Source: Amyelois transitella
Taxonomy: Eukaryota; Arthropoda; Insecta; Lepidoptera; Pyralidae
Length of the DNA: 64,000 bases
Assembly (NCBI RefSeq): GCF_032362555.1
Contig: NC_083535.1
Location: 11,842,001-11,906,000, forward strand
Direction: 5' to 3'
Below, one piece after another: positions 12,603-25,600 of this stretch. Position 1 is the stretch's first letter. Each line of letters starts with the position of its first letter. The translations under genes and the position numbers were made by a program. The notes beneath the pieces were generated by a model, which worked only from the letters and a program-made list of their open reading frames with translations, searched no databases and was not told the DNA's origin.

Positions 12603-13590
12603 CAGTAGAAACTCGATTATCCGGCCCTCAGTTATACGGATTCGCGATTATCCGGACTACAGACAAACCGCATTAAATGTACCTACAAGTCGTATTTGTG
12701 CAAGCATGAACGTGTCGGAACTGGCATCACCCCGCCCGCGATCGCTGCTCACGCGTTTCGTTATTATTTTAGTTGGTTAGCAATGCTACTCTGTCCTGAC
12801 GTGCGTGTCACGACTAGATACATATCTAAAAATGTCAAAGCGTAAGAAAGTGGTGTTATAGCTTAAAGAAAAATTGAATATTATTGATTCATTAAAAAAA
12901 GGAAAAACAGGTCGTAAGTTAGCTGATAAGTATGGTGTAGGTACATCCACGAAAAGGGATTAGTATTAAGAAAAATACCGATTCAATTTTGTTGTACAGC
13001 TGCAAATTAGATAGTGAAGACGAAGAGAAGAGAAGAGTAAACATCGTAAAATGATGAAGAAACCGAAAAATGAAGATTTAGAAGACGCTTTGTATTGCTG
13101 TGTGAAAAAGCATTACAGTTAAATAACAAAATAGGGGGCGATGAATCTTTTGTGGCAAGTAACGGTTGGTTATACAGATTTAAATCTCGTCATGGAATTC
13201 GAGAATTGGAAATACAATGCTAAAACAGCTAATGTAGATGCAGCAAACTCTTTTAAAGATGATTTCAAGAAGAATTCAGACGAAAATAACTATGACTTAG
13301 ATTTTGTTTATAATGCTGATGAAATCGGATTAAACTAGAAGTCATTGCCTTCAAAATCTTAAGCTTCTAGGCGAGAGAATTCAGCTCCAGGAAATAAAAC
13401 TAGCAAAGAGCGAGTAACAATATTAGTTTGCGCTAACGCTACCGTGGCCCATAAAATACCTTTGCTTCTCATCCGAAAATCAAAAGAACCCAGATGTTTT
13501 AAAAATATCAGGGTACCTGATTTTCTTCATACTTTCGATTATCCGGATGCCTTTCAACAACAATTAGTCCGGTTAATCGAGTTTCTACTG
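12603..13590 (+). mobile_element. Tigger/pogo-like Tc1-mariner DNA transposon, degenerate, with TA duplication
   Basis: Terminal inverted repeats begin CAGTAGAAACTCGATTA at 12603 and end TCGAGTTTCTACTG at 13590, flanked on both sides by TA. Inside, from about 12831, a broken plus-strand frame reads MSKRKKVV, then LKEKLNIIDSLKKGK and LADKYGVGTST, the pogo/CENP-B helix-turn-helix. Around 13141-13500 pieces of the DDE domain follow (VYNADEIGLN, then RRENSAPGNKTSKERVT and KSKEPRCFKN), with several stops. At 988 bp it is well short of a full element, so the middle and end of the transposase are deleted. It sits inside a tRNA-headed SINE. Confidence 0.9.
13141..13500 (+). pseudogene. Tigger/pogo transposase remnant (DDE part)
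   Basis: The stretch 13141-13335 is open and ends with YNADEIGLN, which contains the first catalytic Asp of the DDE_1 domain; a TAG follows where a Trp is expected. Translation continues in the same frame past further stops with recognisable family text (SAPGNKTSKERVTILVCA, KIPLLLIRKSK). The last catalytic residues are missing. It is non-functional. Confidence 0.8.
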
Positions 13591-13650
13591 TAATAAATAC
13601 TTATATATATACATATTAACATCCAAGAAATAGGCGAATCAGAAGTTCGT

Positions 13651-16600
13651 TCCTGTGAATAGAACGAAAGGATATGGAACGAACGAACGATAAAGAACGG
13701 ATGAAATACATGAATGGTAAAAATAAGTAATTATTTAAATAATTAAAAAGACTTTTTGTTTTTCTAATATTTGCTATGGCTTTTGCGCACAGCACGACCT
13801 GGCCTTAATACCTTACCAAATTGGAATGCCTTAAAATATAAACTAAAATTATGACAACTAACTTTTCAAAACGGTGAACCTGTCCGGACAATATCTTACA
13901 TAAAAACAGTCGTTTAGAAAATGAGGTAAATTTTCACTTAAACAGTACCTAAACGAATTTGTTCTGGACAAAAAAAAATATGTGTAGACGGGCTTAGTTG
14001 AACATATTTGTTCTAACTGTCGCTAAAGAAAACCTTAATAACAAAACTTAAATTCTAAGTAAAGCATACGTAAATATTATTTTATACACATATTTTGTAC
14101 TGTAAGGTTATGCTTTGACAGGGCGCACCTGTTTTTTCATCAGATTATATGGGGTTATAACGGGGAAAAAATACATTTTTGTACATTTCGTTGAATGGCA
14201 ACATTTTTGTCCTTTATATACTACCCTCGGTCTAGCTGCCTAAATAAAAATTGTACTTCTGTATAAACGCAAACAATACTATAAAATAGTTATACAGTCT
14301 TATATTATATACTTAATTGAAGGTGTTGGCTTGACAATTAGTTGTAAACAGTCTTTTTGAGATACATATAGTTTGTAAAATAAATGAAATGAGTCGGCCA
14401 CATAATAATTGATTAATTTTAAGTTTGAAGAAAATCACTGGCCTAATATGGCCCCTATTTAATTTGGAATGTGTGTCTTTGTTTCATGAAATTAAAAAAA
14501 AAGTTTTTTTTTAGCAAACGATGTTGATTAAGTGGGTTACAATGAGACGGTCCAATTTTTAACCTATTGTAAAGTGAAATTACATCTTGTATCTATGACT
14601 CTCAATAAGGTTTCATTCGAACTGTCATTTTCATATTACCTTTTTATTTATTAGCAATAAATTAAAAAAAAATATATTGCATCTCATCACATAAAAAATA
14701 ACAGCTATGAAAGTATAAAAATATAAAAATGAAAAAATCTAATTATTATGTCAATGAAAACTAAATTAAGGCCTTATAGCCTATTACGGTATTGGCGGTA
14801 TTCACGCACGTTGAAAAGACACGCTGTTTTATCATTTCTCTATAAAAAGAAAGAGTGAGGAGAATGTTTCAAATCAGTTTCTTCGTCCTTTTTTAAATTA
14901 AAATAAAAAATTCGGATTACATATGTCTAAAACTAAATTTTTTTTACCAAATACTAGTCTTAAATTGAAAATTAGATTTGCTATTTATACTTAACACTTT
15001 TGTATGCTCAAAGCTTTATAATTTCAACCGGGCAGAATAGATAGTGAAAGTAGACTACTTATAATTATAATGCTTGTCTTTAAACATCCCTGCAACCTTA
15101 CTTCGTACACTTTAATTTCGATTTATACAAAAAATATTATTTAATATTCGTTAATGTCAACTTATTACTAAAAAAATTTTGCCTAGCTTTACAGAAAATA
15201 TCTGTCTTCCATTATTTTTCCTATAAATTCGTAACCGAATTCAATATAAAGATATTTTCCCTTCAAATGTATCAGTCCTTTTTTTTTGTCGTCATAAAAT
15301 ATATAATTCGAATATTTTTTTAGAGATTACCATAGAACGAGTATTTTTTATTGGCACTATAATTATATCATGTGGCCGCCCATAGGCTTAAAGTTATTGA
15401 GAGCAAACAATCACTAATACTTATATTAAAAGTTATATGACAAGGTAAAGTTATCGAGTACATAACATATATATACATATACATAATGATTAAAGTATAA
15501 GTGGCATCCACGTGTATATTTATTATGGTAAAATAGAGATTTGAGACTTTACATTAATGTTTAAAGAGATATAAGCAAATTGATATTTTATACAATAGAC
15601 ACTAAACATAATTAAATGACGACATATACATTATATTTGTAATCGTCGAAATATTAAATTAATACAACCTGACAAGACAAAATTGACCAAATTGGCCTAT
15701 TCCTGTGTTCATTCTGACTCTTGTCAGACTATATTCCTAGCCAGAGTTCCCATTTAGTCGTGACAATAGTGAAATGGTAAATAAAACACAAAAATTCAGT
15801 AGAAATTAAAAAAATATGATTTATGTTTCATGAACGAATCCACCTGTGTCTAGAAATCATAATGCTCGATATATACAGACGTCTATAGAAGATAAAAGTT
15901 CAATTTCAATTTGATTAAATAATTGCAACGACATAATGGAAACACGGCTTCATTTAGAGCGCCATCTTTACTATCCGTTGCTTAGCAACTGTTACTGGCT
16001 GGAAGGTTTGAAATATTCTAGCGTTATAGGCAATAGAATTAATTTGAATTTAATTTATTATTTATCCTAAGAGAACAAAGAATTGAAATTCCCCTCTAGA
16101 ATTATTAATATATTTTTTTTATGAAACAAATATTTATATAAACCGAGATGCATGTTTTTTTTTCAACGAATCATTTGGCATATTAGGCGGTTTTATGGCT
16201 TCAGTATCATATAATAACCAGTCTAGTTTTAATAAAAGTCAAAATCAGAAATACAACTATTTTAAGAATGTCTTTGATATTGGAAACAACTTTTTCTAAT
16301 AAAATTATAACGATGTAAGAAACGAATTGTCTGGAAAGTTTTTCATACAATTCTTTACTCAAGGAAAAATTGCTTCGCATTTATACATAATAATATTAAA
16401 TTGACGGACCAAATACGTACCTATATTAAATCTATTTACTATTGCCGTTCCAACGCTAGTAAAATCACACCAAACATACGAATTTAAAGGTCCCTTCAAA
16501 AACCCAACCAGAACACAATTCAATTGACCATAATATCACTCCAAATTGCTTCCCATATATCACTTTAATTCGTTAGCACCAACTTTACACACCAATAAAC

Positions 16601-16665
16601 AGTCACGAAGTTCACCCTCGCGTATTATACGACCATTTTATATTTATACATTGAAATTAATTTGC
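13651..16665. other. AT-rich, repeat-poor stretch downstream of the BTB distal exon
   Basis: No exon on either strand. Directly downstream of the stop at 16666 (minus), so it is a candidate long 3' UTR of the distal BTB isoform. Confidence 0.45.
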
Positions 16666-19600
16666 TTACATCTCTTTGCGGACTTTACGTTTTGTACGCT
16701 TAACTTTACGCACTCTATTTATGACAGGTTTCGGGATACGAATCGGTGAGTAGCATGGGTAGAACACAGATTTATTCCAGAAACCTTGCTCCGTAAAGGC
16801 GTAGAAGAGCTGGTAGGGATCAACTAACTCCGTGTCCTGTGCGTTACGGAGTCTACGTGAGCATCATACCTGTAGGAAGGAGAATCCATACTAATATTAT
16901 AAAGCTGAAGAGTTTGTTTGTTTGTTTGAACGCGCTAATCTCAGGAACTACTGGTTCGAATTGAAAAATTATTTTTGTGTTGAATATACCATTTATCGAG
17001 GAAGTCTTTAGGCTATATAACATCACGCTGCAACTATTAGGAGCGAAGAAATAATGGAAAATGTGAAAAAAACGGGGTAAATTATTCATCCAATTGAGGA
17101 CTTCAATGATGCCCAAAATAACTATTCCACGCGGACGAAGTCGCGGGCACAGCTGGTTATTTATATGGTGATACGGTTACTTGGTTGGTCATCTTCTTCT
17201 TCAACGTGGCTGTTGTCAGTTAAACCCCACCCTCTCTGGAGAGGAGCCCAGGTTTTTGTATCAGGCGCGAATTATTTTCCTTTACTTCCAGATCACTATC
17301 AAATGCCAAAATGCGTGATGCGCAGAAAGGCACAGATTCGAATCTCACCTCGGCATCTCATGTACCAATGACTTATATGGAAGTAATGTACATTAGTTTG
17401 AATTCTAACCAACGCACTAACGTGATCTTAACCATGATCGATCCAATACAGTTTAGGTTCCCCTGCAAAGGTTGCGGAGGTCAGACGGGAGTCGCTTCGT
17501 GTAAAAATCTGACTCACCCAATCCAGGATCCATGGTCAAAGGCGTAGGTACCTCGGGATCCTCTCCTGAGTGGTGAGGATTTAACTGGGACTAAAAAGTC
17601 AGGAGGAAGAAAAACTTCAAGGCAAAGTCGCTCCCCGTGTCTGTCAATATGTCTGTATGTTTGTTAAGATCTTAAAAACTGCGCAACGGATTTTGATACA
17701 GTTTTTTTTTTATATCGATAGAGTGATTCAAAAGAAGGTTTATCCGCAAAAATGCTACCCGTGCGAAGCCGGGGCGAGACGCTAGTTATCTAATATATTT
17801 AAACGAGCAATTCTTGTATATATATAATCAGTATCTCGGAAACGGCTCCAACGATTTTCATGAAAGTTACAGATTAGGGGCTTTTCGGCTCAAGGAATCG
17901 ATTTATCATAGGTCCTAGGTTCGAGAAAAGCTCGGTTCCCAAGATATATAAACATTTTAAACCGAGCAAAGCTCGGTCAACCGGGTACTTAAATAAGTTA
18001 TTTATTACCTCGTGAGCATCGGCTTTCGGCACAACAGCCTCGGAGCTCTGGGCCTTCGAATCGTTGGGTTTGTTCTCGTGGGGTTTGGCCTCATTGGATT
18101 TGGCCTCGTGAGGTTTGCCCTCGTGGGGTTTCACCTCATTGGGTTTGGGGTCGATGGCCTTGTCTTCTTGGACCTCGAGTTTCTGCTCGGGCTGTGGAAG
18201 CTGCTGATAACTGTAAAACAAGTGAATCAATAATTTTTATTTTGGTGACGAATAACTTAAAAAATAAAAGAGATAGCCGCCTTCAATCGCAATCCTCCTT
18301 TTTTGAAGTCGGTAAAATTTTGAAACTTCTACTTAGTGTAAGAAGCACTTTCCCGAAACGATAATCGCGAAAAAACATACATACAGGTCAAACTGAGTAC
18401 CACCTTTTTTTGAAGGCGGTTAAAATTGTCACACTAACACACACATTTTCTTCTGAAAACATTGTAATAAATATATATTATTTTTTATTAAATGGTGTTT
18501 GCGCACACGTCAGTGATGTCTTATTCAAAATTATAAGCACGCAAAAAACATAGAAATATCAGATCAAATCTTCTACTTCGACTTCGTTTAAGATATAGGT
18601 ATGTATGTAAATTCTAATTATATATTATTAGCTGCCTATCAATAAAATTTTAATGATAATGTGAATTCGAATGTGACTTACAATATTAGTTTAAAATATT
18701 GAGAAGAATATATTTATTTCGATACAAAATTTATTTTATTTTTAATTGAAGTAGCTGTCAAATTTTTGTCCACATCCACACTATTACGATATACATATAC
18801 AATTCTTAATTGCACCATAAGAGTAAAACATACAATAACAACAAAAAAAAGAAACAGAGATGGTACAAAGGCGGACTTATCGCTAATGCTATAATATATT
18901 TATATTATAGCAGGAATAATTATACATACAATCGCCACAGCTTCAAAGTGCGAAAACATAGCTATTTAGCTTAAGGCGCATAAGCATAGGTAATTAAAAT
19001 TTCAATAAACTTAGCATTCTCCTTTTTAAAAAACCTCTCATCTCAATTCCATTGTAAAGCAATACAACTGAACGTGGTCTCGCAGTCTTTGCGCGATTGT
19101 AGGCTCTATCTACCCCGTAAGGAATAAAGACGTGATCATAAAGTCAGCCACTGTTTAAAAATTATACTAACATACTTATTCAAATTGTATCTATCATGTG
19201 CAGTGATAATTATTTTCTTCTATGTCTATTCAATGTGTAACTTTATTTCGCCTCCGGGAATCGAACCCGAGGCCTGTAAATTGCAATTGCTTTATATACG
19301 TTCGCATTATTATTTATTATGCCGTGTGGTTCCCGACACCAATACAAAAAAGAATAGGACCACTACATCTCTTTCCCATGGATGTCGTAAAAGGCGACTA
19401 AGGGATAGGCTTACAAACTTGGGATTCTTTTTTAGGCGATGGGTTAGCAACCTGTCACTATTTGAATCTCAATTCTATCATTAAGCCAAATAGCTGAACG
19501 TGGCCATTCAGTCTTTTCAAGATTGTTGGCTCTGTCTGCCCCGCAAGGGATATAGACGTGACCATATGTATATGTACGTTCGCATTAAATTTTACGTTGA

Positions 19601-22600
19601 TATTCGAGAAATTACTAAAACTTCTTAAGACTTTTAAAGTTTTCCAAACTATTGCTGGGTATTAATTTCACGATAGTATACACTTGGTGAAAACATTTTT
19701 GGCTAGTCATCACTTAGTGAAAAGATTAGTTGGGTATCACTCAGTGAAAAGATTTGGCAAATGTCACTAAGTGAACAGATTTGGAGGGCGTCACTTAGTG
19801 AAACTCGCCTAGAGTGAAAATTATTAAAACGATTTTAAGGGTCATTAAGCCAAATAGCTGAACGTGGCCATTCTGTCTTTTCAAGACTGTTGGCTCTGTC
19901 TACCCCGCAAGGGATATAGACGTGACCATATGTATGTATGTATTTTAAGGGTGTCACATTTTGTATGTCAAATACATCAGTTGCTCTTAGTGAAAAGATT
20001 TGGTTATTAGCACTTAGTGGAAATATACAATTAAACAGAATAAAATTAAATAAATTCGCTTAGCAAGCTTATTGATAACTATCTTTTGCACAAAGCTTTA
20101 TTTCTGGAAATCGTTTGTAATCGGCGACTTTATAATATGTATGATAATAGATTAACATCTCTACTAAGTACGGAACAAACTCATAATAGTTTATCGTGGG
20201 ATTCGAACCCACAACCATTAAAAATCATATGCAAACTGAAAAAAACCTTATGAGTAAAGAAAAATTTTAGTGCCGTGTGATTCCCGGCGCTTTAGAATAG
20301 GACACATATCTTTCCATGGATTTCGTAAATGGCGACTAAGGGAGTGGGTTATGAAATAAAGATTCCTATTATAGGCGATAGGCTAGCAACCTGTCACTAT
20401 TTGAATTTCAATTAACTCCATTAAGGAATACAGCTGAACGTGGCCTTTCAATATTTTTAAAACTGTTGGCTCTGTCTACCCCGCAAGACGTTATAATATG
20501 AATGTATGTATATATGCACACAGACGACTTAAAAAAAACTTATTTATAATAAAGAGTATGTGTATAAATTACTATAGATTATAAAGACACATTTGTCACA
20601 TTTAAGCGCAAAGCAATTTACTAATTAATATTTTGACTTCACCTCCATTTTTTTGACCATGGTAACATCACAATCTAATCTAGTCTACTCAAAAACGCTA
20701 AAACTATTATTATTACATAATAAAAAACCGCATTAATAAAATTCGCAAGCATTGACGTTTACACAAACACCATTTTTTATACAGCATAAGTCGAAATAAC
20801 TAAATTAAAAGGAGTGTGTTAGCAATATTGTAACCACGGCTTGTATTCTTCTTTCTAATGGCGTTAGTCCCTGTCACATCCTCACTTCTCTGGAGATGAG
20901 TCCGAGGTCCGCCTTGTTGACCATAGATCCTAGATTGGGTGAGTCAGGTTTCTCACGAAGCGACTCCCCCCCCCCCTATTCTTGCCTCCGAAACCTTCGC
21001 AGATAGACCTAACCCGTATTGTATCTGTCTAGTTTACACATCCAGTTGCCTGAATGTGCAGGTTGCCTCACGACGTTTTCCCTCATCATCAGAGCATAGG
21101 CTTGTGTTCTGGAACCCATATACGAGCACAACACACAGAATCTTGCCAACTCAGGCTTCCTCCTTTAGGGGGGTACCAAATACCAAGGCGGTATACACGC
21201 AAAACCGCAGGCAAACATTAGTTAAGAATTGCCAATATTTTTCCATGCTGAAAATCAAACCCTCCGTGGTAACGAAACTATGGTGTGATGATAAATAAAG
21301 CAACATCAGAATGTGTTTAAATTGTTTCCGGTACTTTTACTTAGAAACACTCCATATCTTTCCCAAGGACGTCGTTGAAGGCGACTAAGGGACACGCTTA
21401 TAAACTTGGTATTCCTCTTGTTGGCGATAGGATGGCAACTTGTCACTATTTGAATCTCAATTACATAACAACTTTTTATAATTTCGCGTGTATATATTAT
21501 ATTTAAAAGGACGTAGGGTACCTTTCATCCTGGTCAAAACTATAGTTCCCGTGAGATTTGCGTCTGTACTCTTTTGTAGGTAGCGCTAAAATCTTCGTTT
21601 CTTGTAGTTGGCGCTAAATTCGTTGCTTGATTTAACTTACCAAGTACGAGTATATTAAACTATCGTTGTCTCGTTTTTTTTGTGACGTGTAACGAGACAG
21701 CGAGAGTTTTCGCGCGATAAAAAAAGCGTCGCGCGGTTCATGCTGCGGAGGCCGCTTACACTATATTTCAATGAATTGCCACATAGGGTGCAACTAGGAA
21801 CACGCAAAGATGAAAGAGAGAATGAAGAAAGTAAATACTTACTTATCCACATCCCTGTAGTCGCCGCCGAGAGACGCCTCGAACCGCCATTTTCTAAAAA
21901 TAAAAGGAAAATATTCTCAAATCTTTTACCCAAATAAGCCAAATTTCACCGTTAAAAAAAAGCAATATAAAATTATTTAACGTAGTATCCTAGAAATAAG
22001 ATATTACCTTCTACTAATTAGGTACACGTTGGTCTTATGTTTTTATATAACAAGTGTAACATCGCGAGAATTTCATTATTATACATAATATATTATGTTA
22101 CACCAGGTTATGCTGGCAGTTTCATTTTCAAGTTTATCGGCTTTTGGAACTCTGATTAATACATTTTACTGAATCATACTATTACTAATGATATTTTGAA
22201 ATCCAGTTCAACAGGTTTTGCATTAATGTTTATCAAATATCTATCCATCCATTTGCAAAGAGCGAATAAAAATTAACAACAAAATGGCGGCGGTCTGTGA
22301 CAGTTTACGTCACCTCAATAAGTCAACTTACGTAACGGACTACTTAAAATATGAAAATATTAAAAAAATAAAGAAAGAAATAAAGCGGGTTTCAAAATAA
22401 TCATAACTCACAATTTAAAGTCATGAAAAAAGAAGTTATTGCAAATTTATTTTGATGATACTCTAACTTTTACAAAAACAGTTGGCACCGCATGACGATA
22501 ACACACTAAATCTTTAACATTTTTTTTAATATCACATTTTACTGTTACCATACTCTCTCTCTCTCACTCTCACTCTCTCATAAAGTCATATTCCCAAACG

Positions 22601-25600
22601 CATTCCATTCTTCTGAAGGCATAATAGCTAAACTAAAAAAGCTGAGACCGCTGACCGTTCGAAGACCACCACCAAACTTACACGTGCTGCATCTGGTCTC
22701 CTTGGGTGCTCAATTGAGCCAGATACGCCGCCTGCTTCCTATGATGGTACATGTGAACGCGTAGACACGACGGATTCCGCATTCTCTTTTGACATATCTC
22801 GCATTGCAACGTCCCTTCCCTAGTGTCATGTTTGTCTCTTATGTGCACTTTCAAATTGTAACGGTTGGCGAAAAATCGATGGCATGACGGACACTTGACA
22901 CCGGCCGTTTTACACTTCCAACCTGTAAGCGGATTTAGGTTAGCGGCATCTGTGGGCAAATCGCTGGTCAAACGTTGTGCAAATCGGTATAGTGATAGCG
23001 GAAAAGAACTAGGTATCTAATGACAGCAACGAACATAAAATTTGGCAGAAATGCTACTATGTGTGGTAAATAATTGTGTTGATAATTTAATATTTGAAAT
23101 ATAAAATAAAAAAATAGTAGCAGTTCAATTGAAATTTATCACTGAAATAAGCAAGTACATAATAATTGGCTTTATCTAGCATCAAATAAAATCTTCTAGA
23201 ACATAAAAGTACATAATTTTTTTTTCAGGGTGGAAAAAGCGGAGCTAGAGTGACTTATAGGTAAGATGACATTAAAAAAATACTGTCAATCCAATACAAA
23301 ATAGCGCCGCCCTGGTGGCATATAACGGTTCCGTCATGTTACTGTACTATGGTAGGTACTAGTGTCAACTAGCGTATCTTAAGGCTATGAAACATATTAC
23401 TTACCGGATTCTTTAGACTCTGGTAATATCATAACGCTCGTGAATGGGTCCATACTGTCAAAATCGATCAGGGGTTCGCTGGAAGGGTTAATAAAAAAAA
23501 TATAAAGTAAAATAAAAACAAAAAGGGAAAAGAAATGATTTAAATAATAAAAAGTGCGAGTGAAAAAGGTCAAGTGCATTGGTGTAAACTTATAATAAAA
23601 AAAATTGGTTTGACAGGAAACATTAAATCACAAAAAAGGAAACTTTAACGTATTTTATTTATTTAACTATATTGCACTTTAAAAACTTGTACCACCAACC
23701 GGATTCAATTTAAACAGGTCCCAGTTCTATGCAACATGCACCAAACATTTTTTTGGGAAAATTTTCAGCAAAGTGAAATCTTAATATTTTTAAGTTTGTC
23801 ATTATCATACTGGCGTTGTTTGGTAATACAATCAAGTGAATGTATTTCAACGAGTAACCTATGACCGTCAAACGTCTGTTAGAGATAAATGGCAAGAAAC
23901 TGTGCTGCGCGCCTCCGAACATGCCTGAACACGTCTGAACACGACTGCTCTGTCAAAAGCACTCGACAAAGAATACGATAATTACCTATTTTTATGATGA
24001 CAATGCCATGTGGTTTCCGGCACAGTTATCTTACCGAAAGGCTAATATTGGGATTCTTCTTATAGGCGATGGGCTAGCAACCTGTCACAATTTGAATCAC
24101 GATTCCATCATTGACCTCTAAAACTAAACGTGACCTTTCTGTCTTTTCAATTCTGTCCGCCCCGTTTACCCCGCATGGTATATAAGACGTGATGATATGT
24201 ATGCATGTACACATAGGTACATACATAAAATCACGCCTCTTTCCCGGAGGGGTAGGTAAAGACTACCTCTTTCCACTTGCCACGATCTCTGCATACTTCG
24301 TTCGCTTCATCCACATTCATAACTCTCTTCATGCAAGCTCGGCGGTTTCGGGTACTCTTGACCTGAACCTTTACCAGGACGTCCTTAATTTGATCAAGAT
24401 ACGTTCGTCTAGGTCTTCCCACTCCGACCTTTCCCTCCACACTCAATACACATACGTACATGAACAATAGCTCTAGTTCAGCTCTTCGGACCTCAATCAC
24501 AAAATCGGCGACTCACCTGTCGTATGCGTAATCTGCATTCTCGGTGTGTGTCGGACTGTCGTTTGCGGGCCGCTGTTTCTTTTTCATCGTGTGATTGTTT
24601 TTGGTCGGCGAGTTTTTCAGTAATCTGTCACAAAAAAAAATAAGTTAACAAATATAACTAACGTCGGCGACTAAGGGTTAGGCTTACAAACTTGAGATTC
24701 TTTTTTAGGCGATGGGCTAGCAACCTGTCACTATTTGAATCTCAATTATATCATTAAGCCAAACAGCTGAACGTGGCCATTCAGTCTTTTCAAGACTGTT
24801 GGCTCTGTCTATCCCGCAAGGGATATAGACGTGACCATATGTATGTATGATTGGGCCAAGCAGCTGAGCGTGGACATTCAGTCTATTGATGACCGTCGGC
24901 TCCGTCCGCCCCGCTAGGGATATAGACGTGATTATACATGTCATATTTACCGTTTCAAAGGGTTTCTGGATGCGTCTTCCTTGTTGTCCGTTTCGGGGGC
25001 TGATTCGGTCGCGATGGTGTCTTCGCCGCCTGGCACCCATTCCGGCTGGCTGTCGGCTGAAGACTCGGGGTTCATGTTCTGTTTGGGTTGCTCCTCCACG
25101 ATTGGTGGTGGGGATTCGCTTCGCTGTTGGAAGATTAAAATGTTTAGAATTTCACTTCGTCCACCTGACTTTTGTCCCGGTTGCATCCTCACCACTCTGG
25201 AGTGGAGCCCGGGGTGTGCCTTTGATTATGAACCCTTGATTGGGTGAGTCAGGTTTTTACACGAAGCGACTCTTATCTGAACTTCGCGACCTTTGCAGGT
25301 AAACCCAACCCGTATTGGATCCATGGTTACACATTCGAATTTCACTTTTTATCCTACCTATATAGGGAAGAACATACACTACTTAATATTGAGAAAAAAT
25401 AGGTGACATTTGGCTCTGTCTACTCCGTAGCGGAGGCACGTCCAAGTGACTTGACTATAAGTATGTATGTGTTATCCTATTCTAAAGTTCCGGGCACCAC
25501 ACGGCACATTCTAGTCTGACAGATAACTAATCTTGTGTATGATTTCATCAACCACGTAAATTAAACTGGGACGCCGCCATTGCGACCCACCGCCACCCTT

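Larger units (their letters stand above)
12510..13650 (-). repeat. tRNA-headed SINE (family B), split by the Tigger element
   Basis: The tail half of the SINE (ATATACGGGACAAATTTCAC onwards, 12520-12600) is continuous with 13593-13645 (AATAAATACTTATATATA, then AACATCCAAGAAATAGG) once 12603-13590 and one TA are removed. This matches the uninterrupted copy at 42373-42627. The tRNA-like head is missing or decayed in this copy. Confidence 0.8.
18211..22677. other. BTB gene intron / 3' region filled with repeats
   Basis: Contains family A copies, the CACTTAGTG minisatellite, a family C copy and tRNA-like SINE scraps (19243-19275, 20197-20220). A CT/CTCA microsatellite at 22553-22580 lies within 130 bp 3' of the zinc-finger isoform stop. 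No further exon could be supported. Confidence 0.5.

Noticed and set aside
18012..18233. Plus-strand open frame rich in Gly/Phe/Leu/Val
   Set aside because: It is the antisense shadow of the KPHE-repeat exon, whose splice sites and phase support the minus strand.
19243..19275. A second tRNA gene at the sequence GGGTTCGATTCCCGG (minus)
   Set aside because: Only the T-arm is present; no acceptor stem or D-arm could be matched. The similar piece at 20197-20220 is also just a T-arm.
21655..21942. Open frames on both strands around a GC-richer segment with GGCGGTTCGAGGCG
   Set aside because: Neither translation looks protein-like or joins other exons in phase. It could be an untranslated first exon (a GTAAGT follows on the minus strand), but there is no positive evidence.
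24886..25247. Plus-strand open frames over BTB exon 3
   Set aside because: They run across repeat sequence and lack splice or start support; the minus-strand exon fits the six-exon frame.
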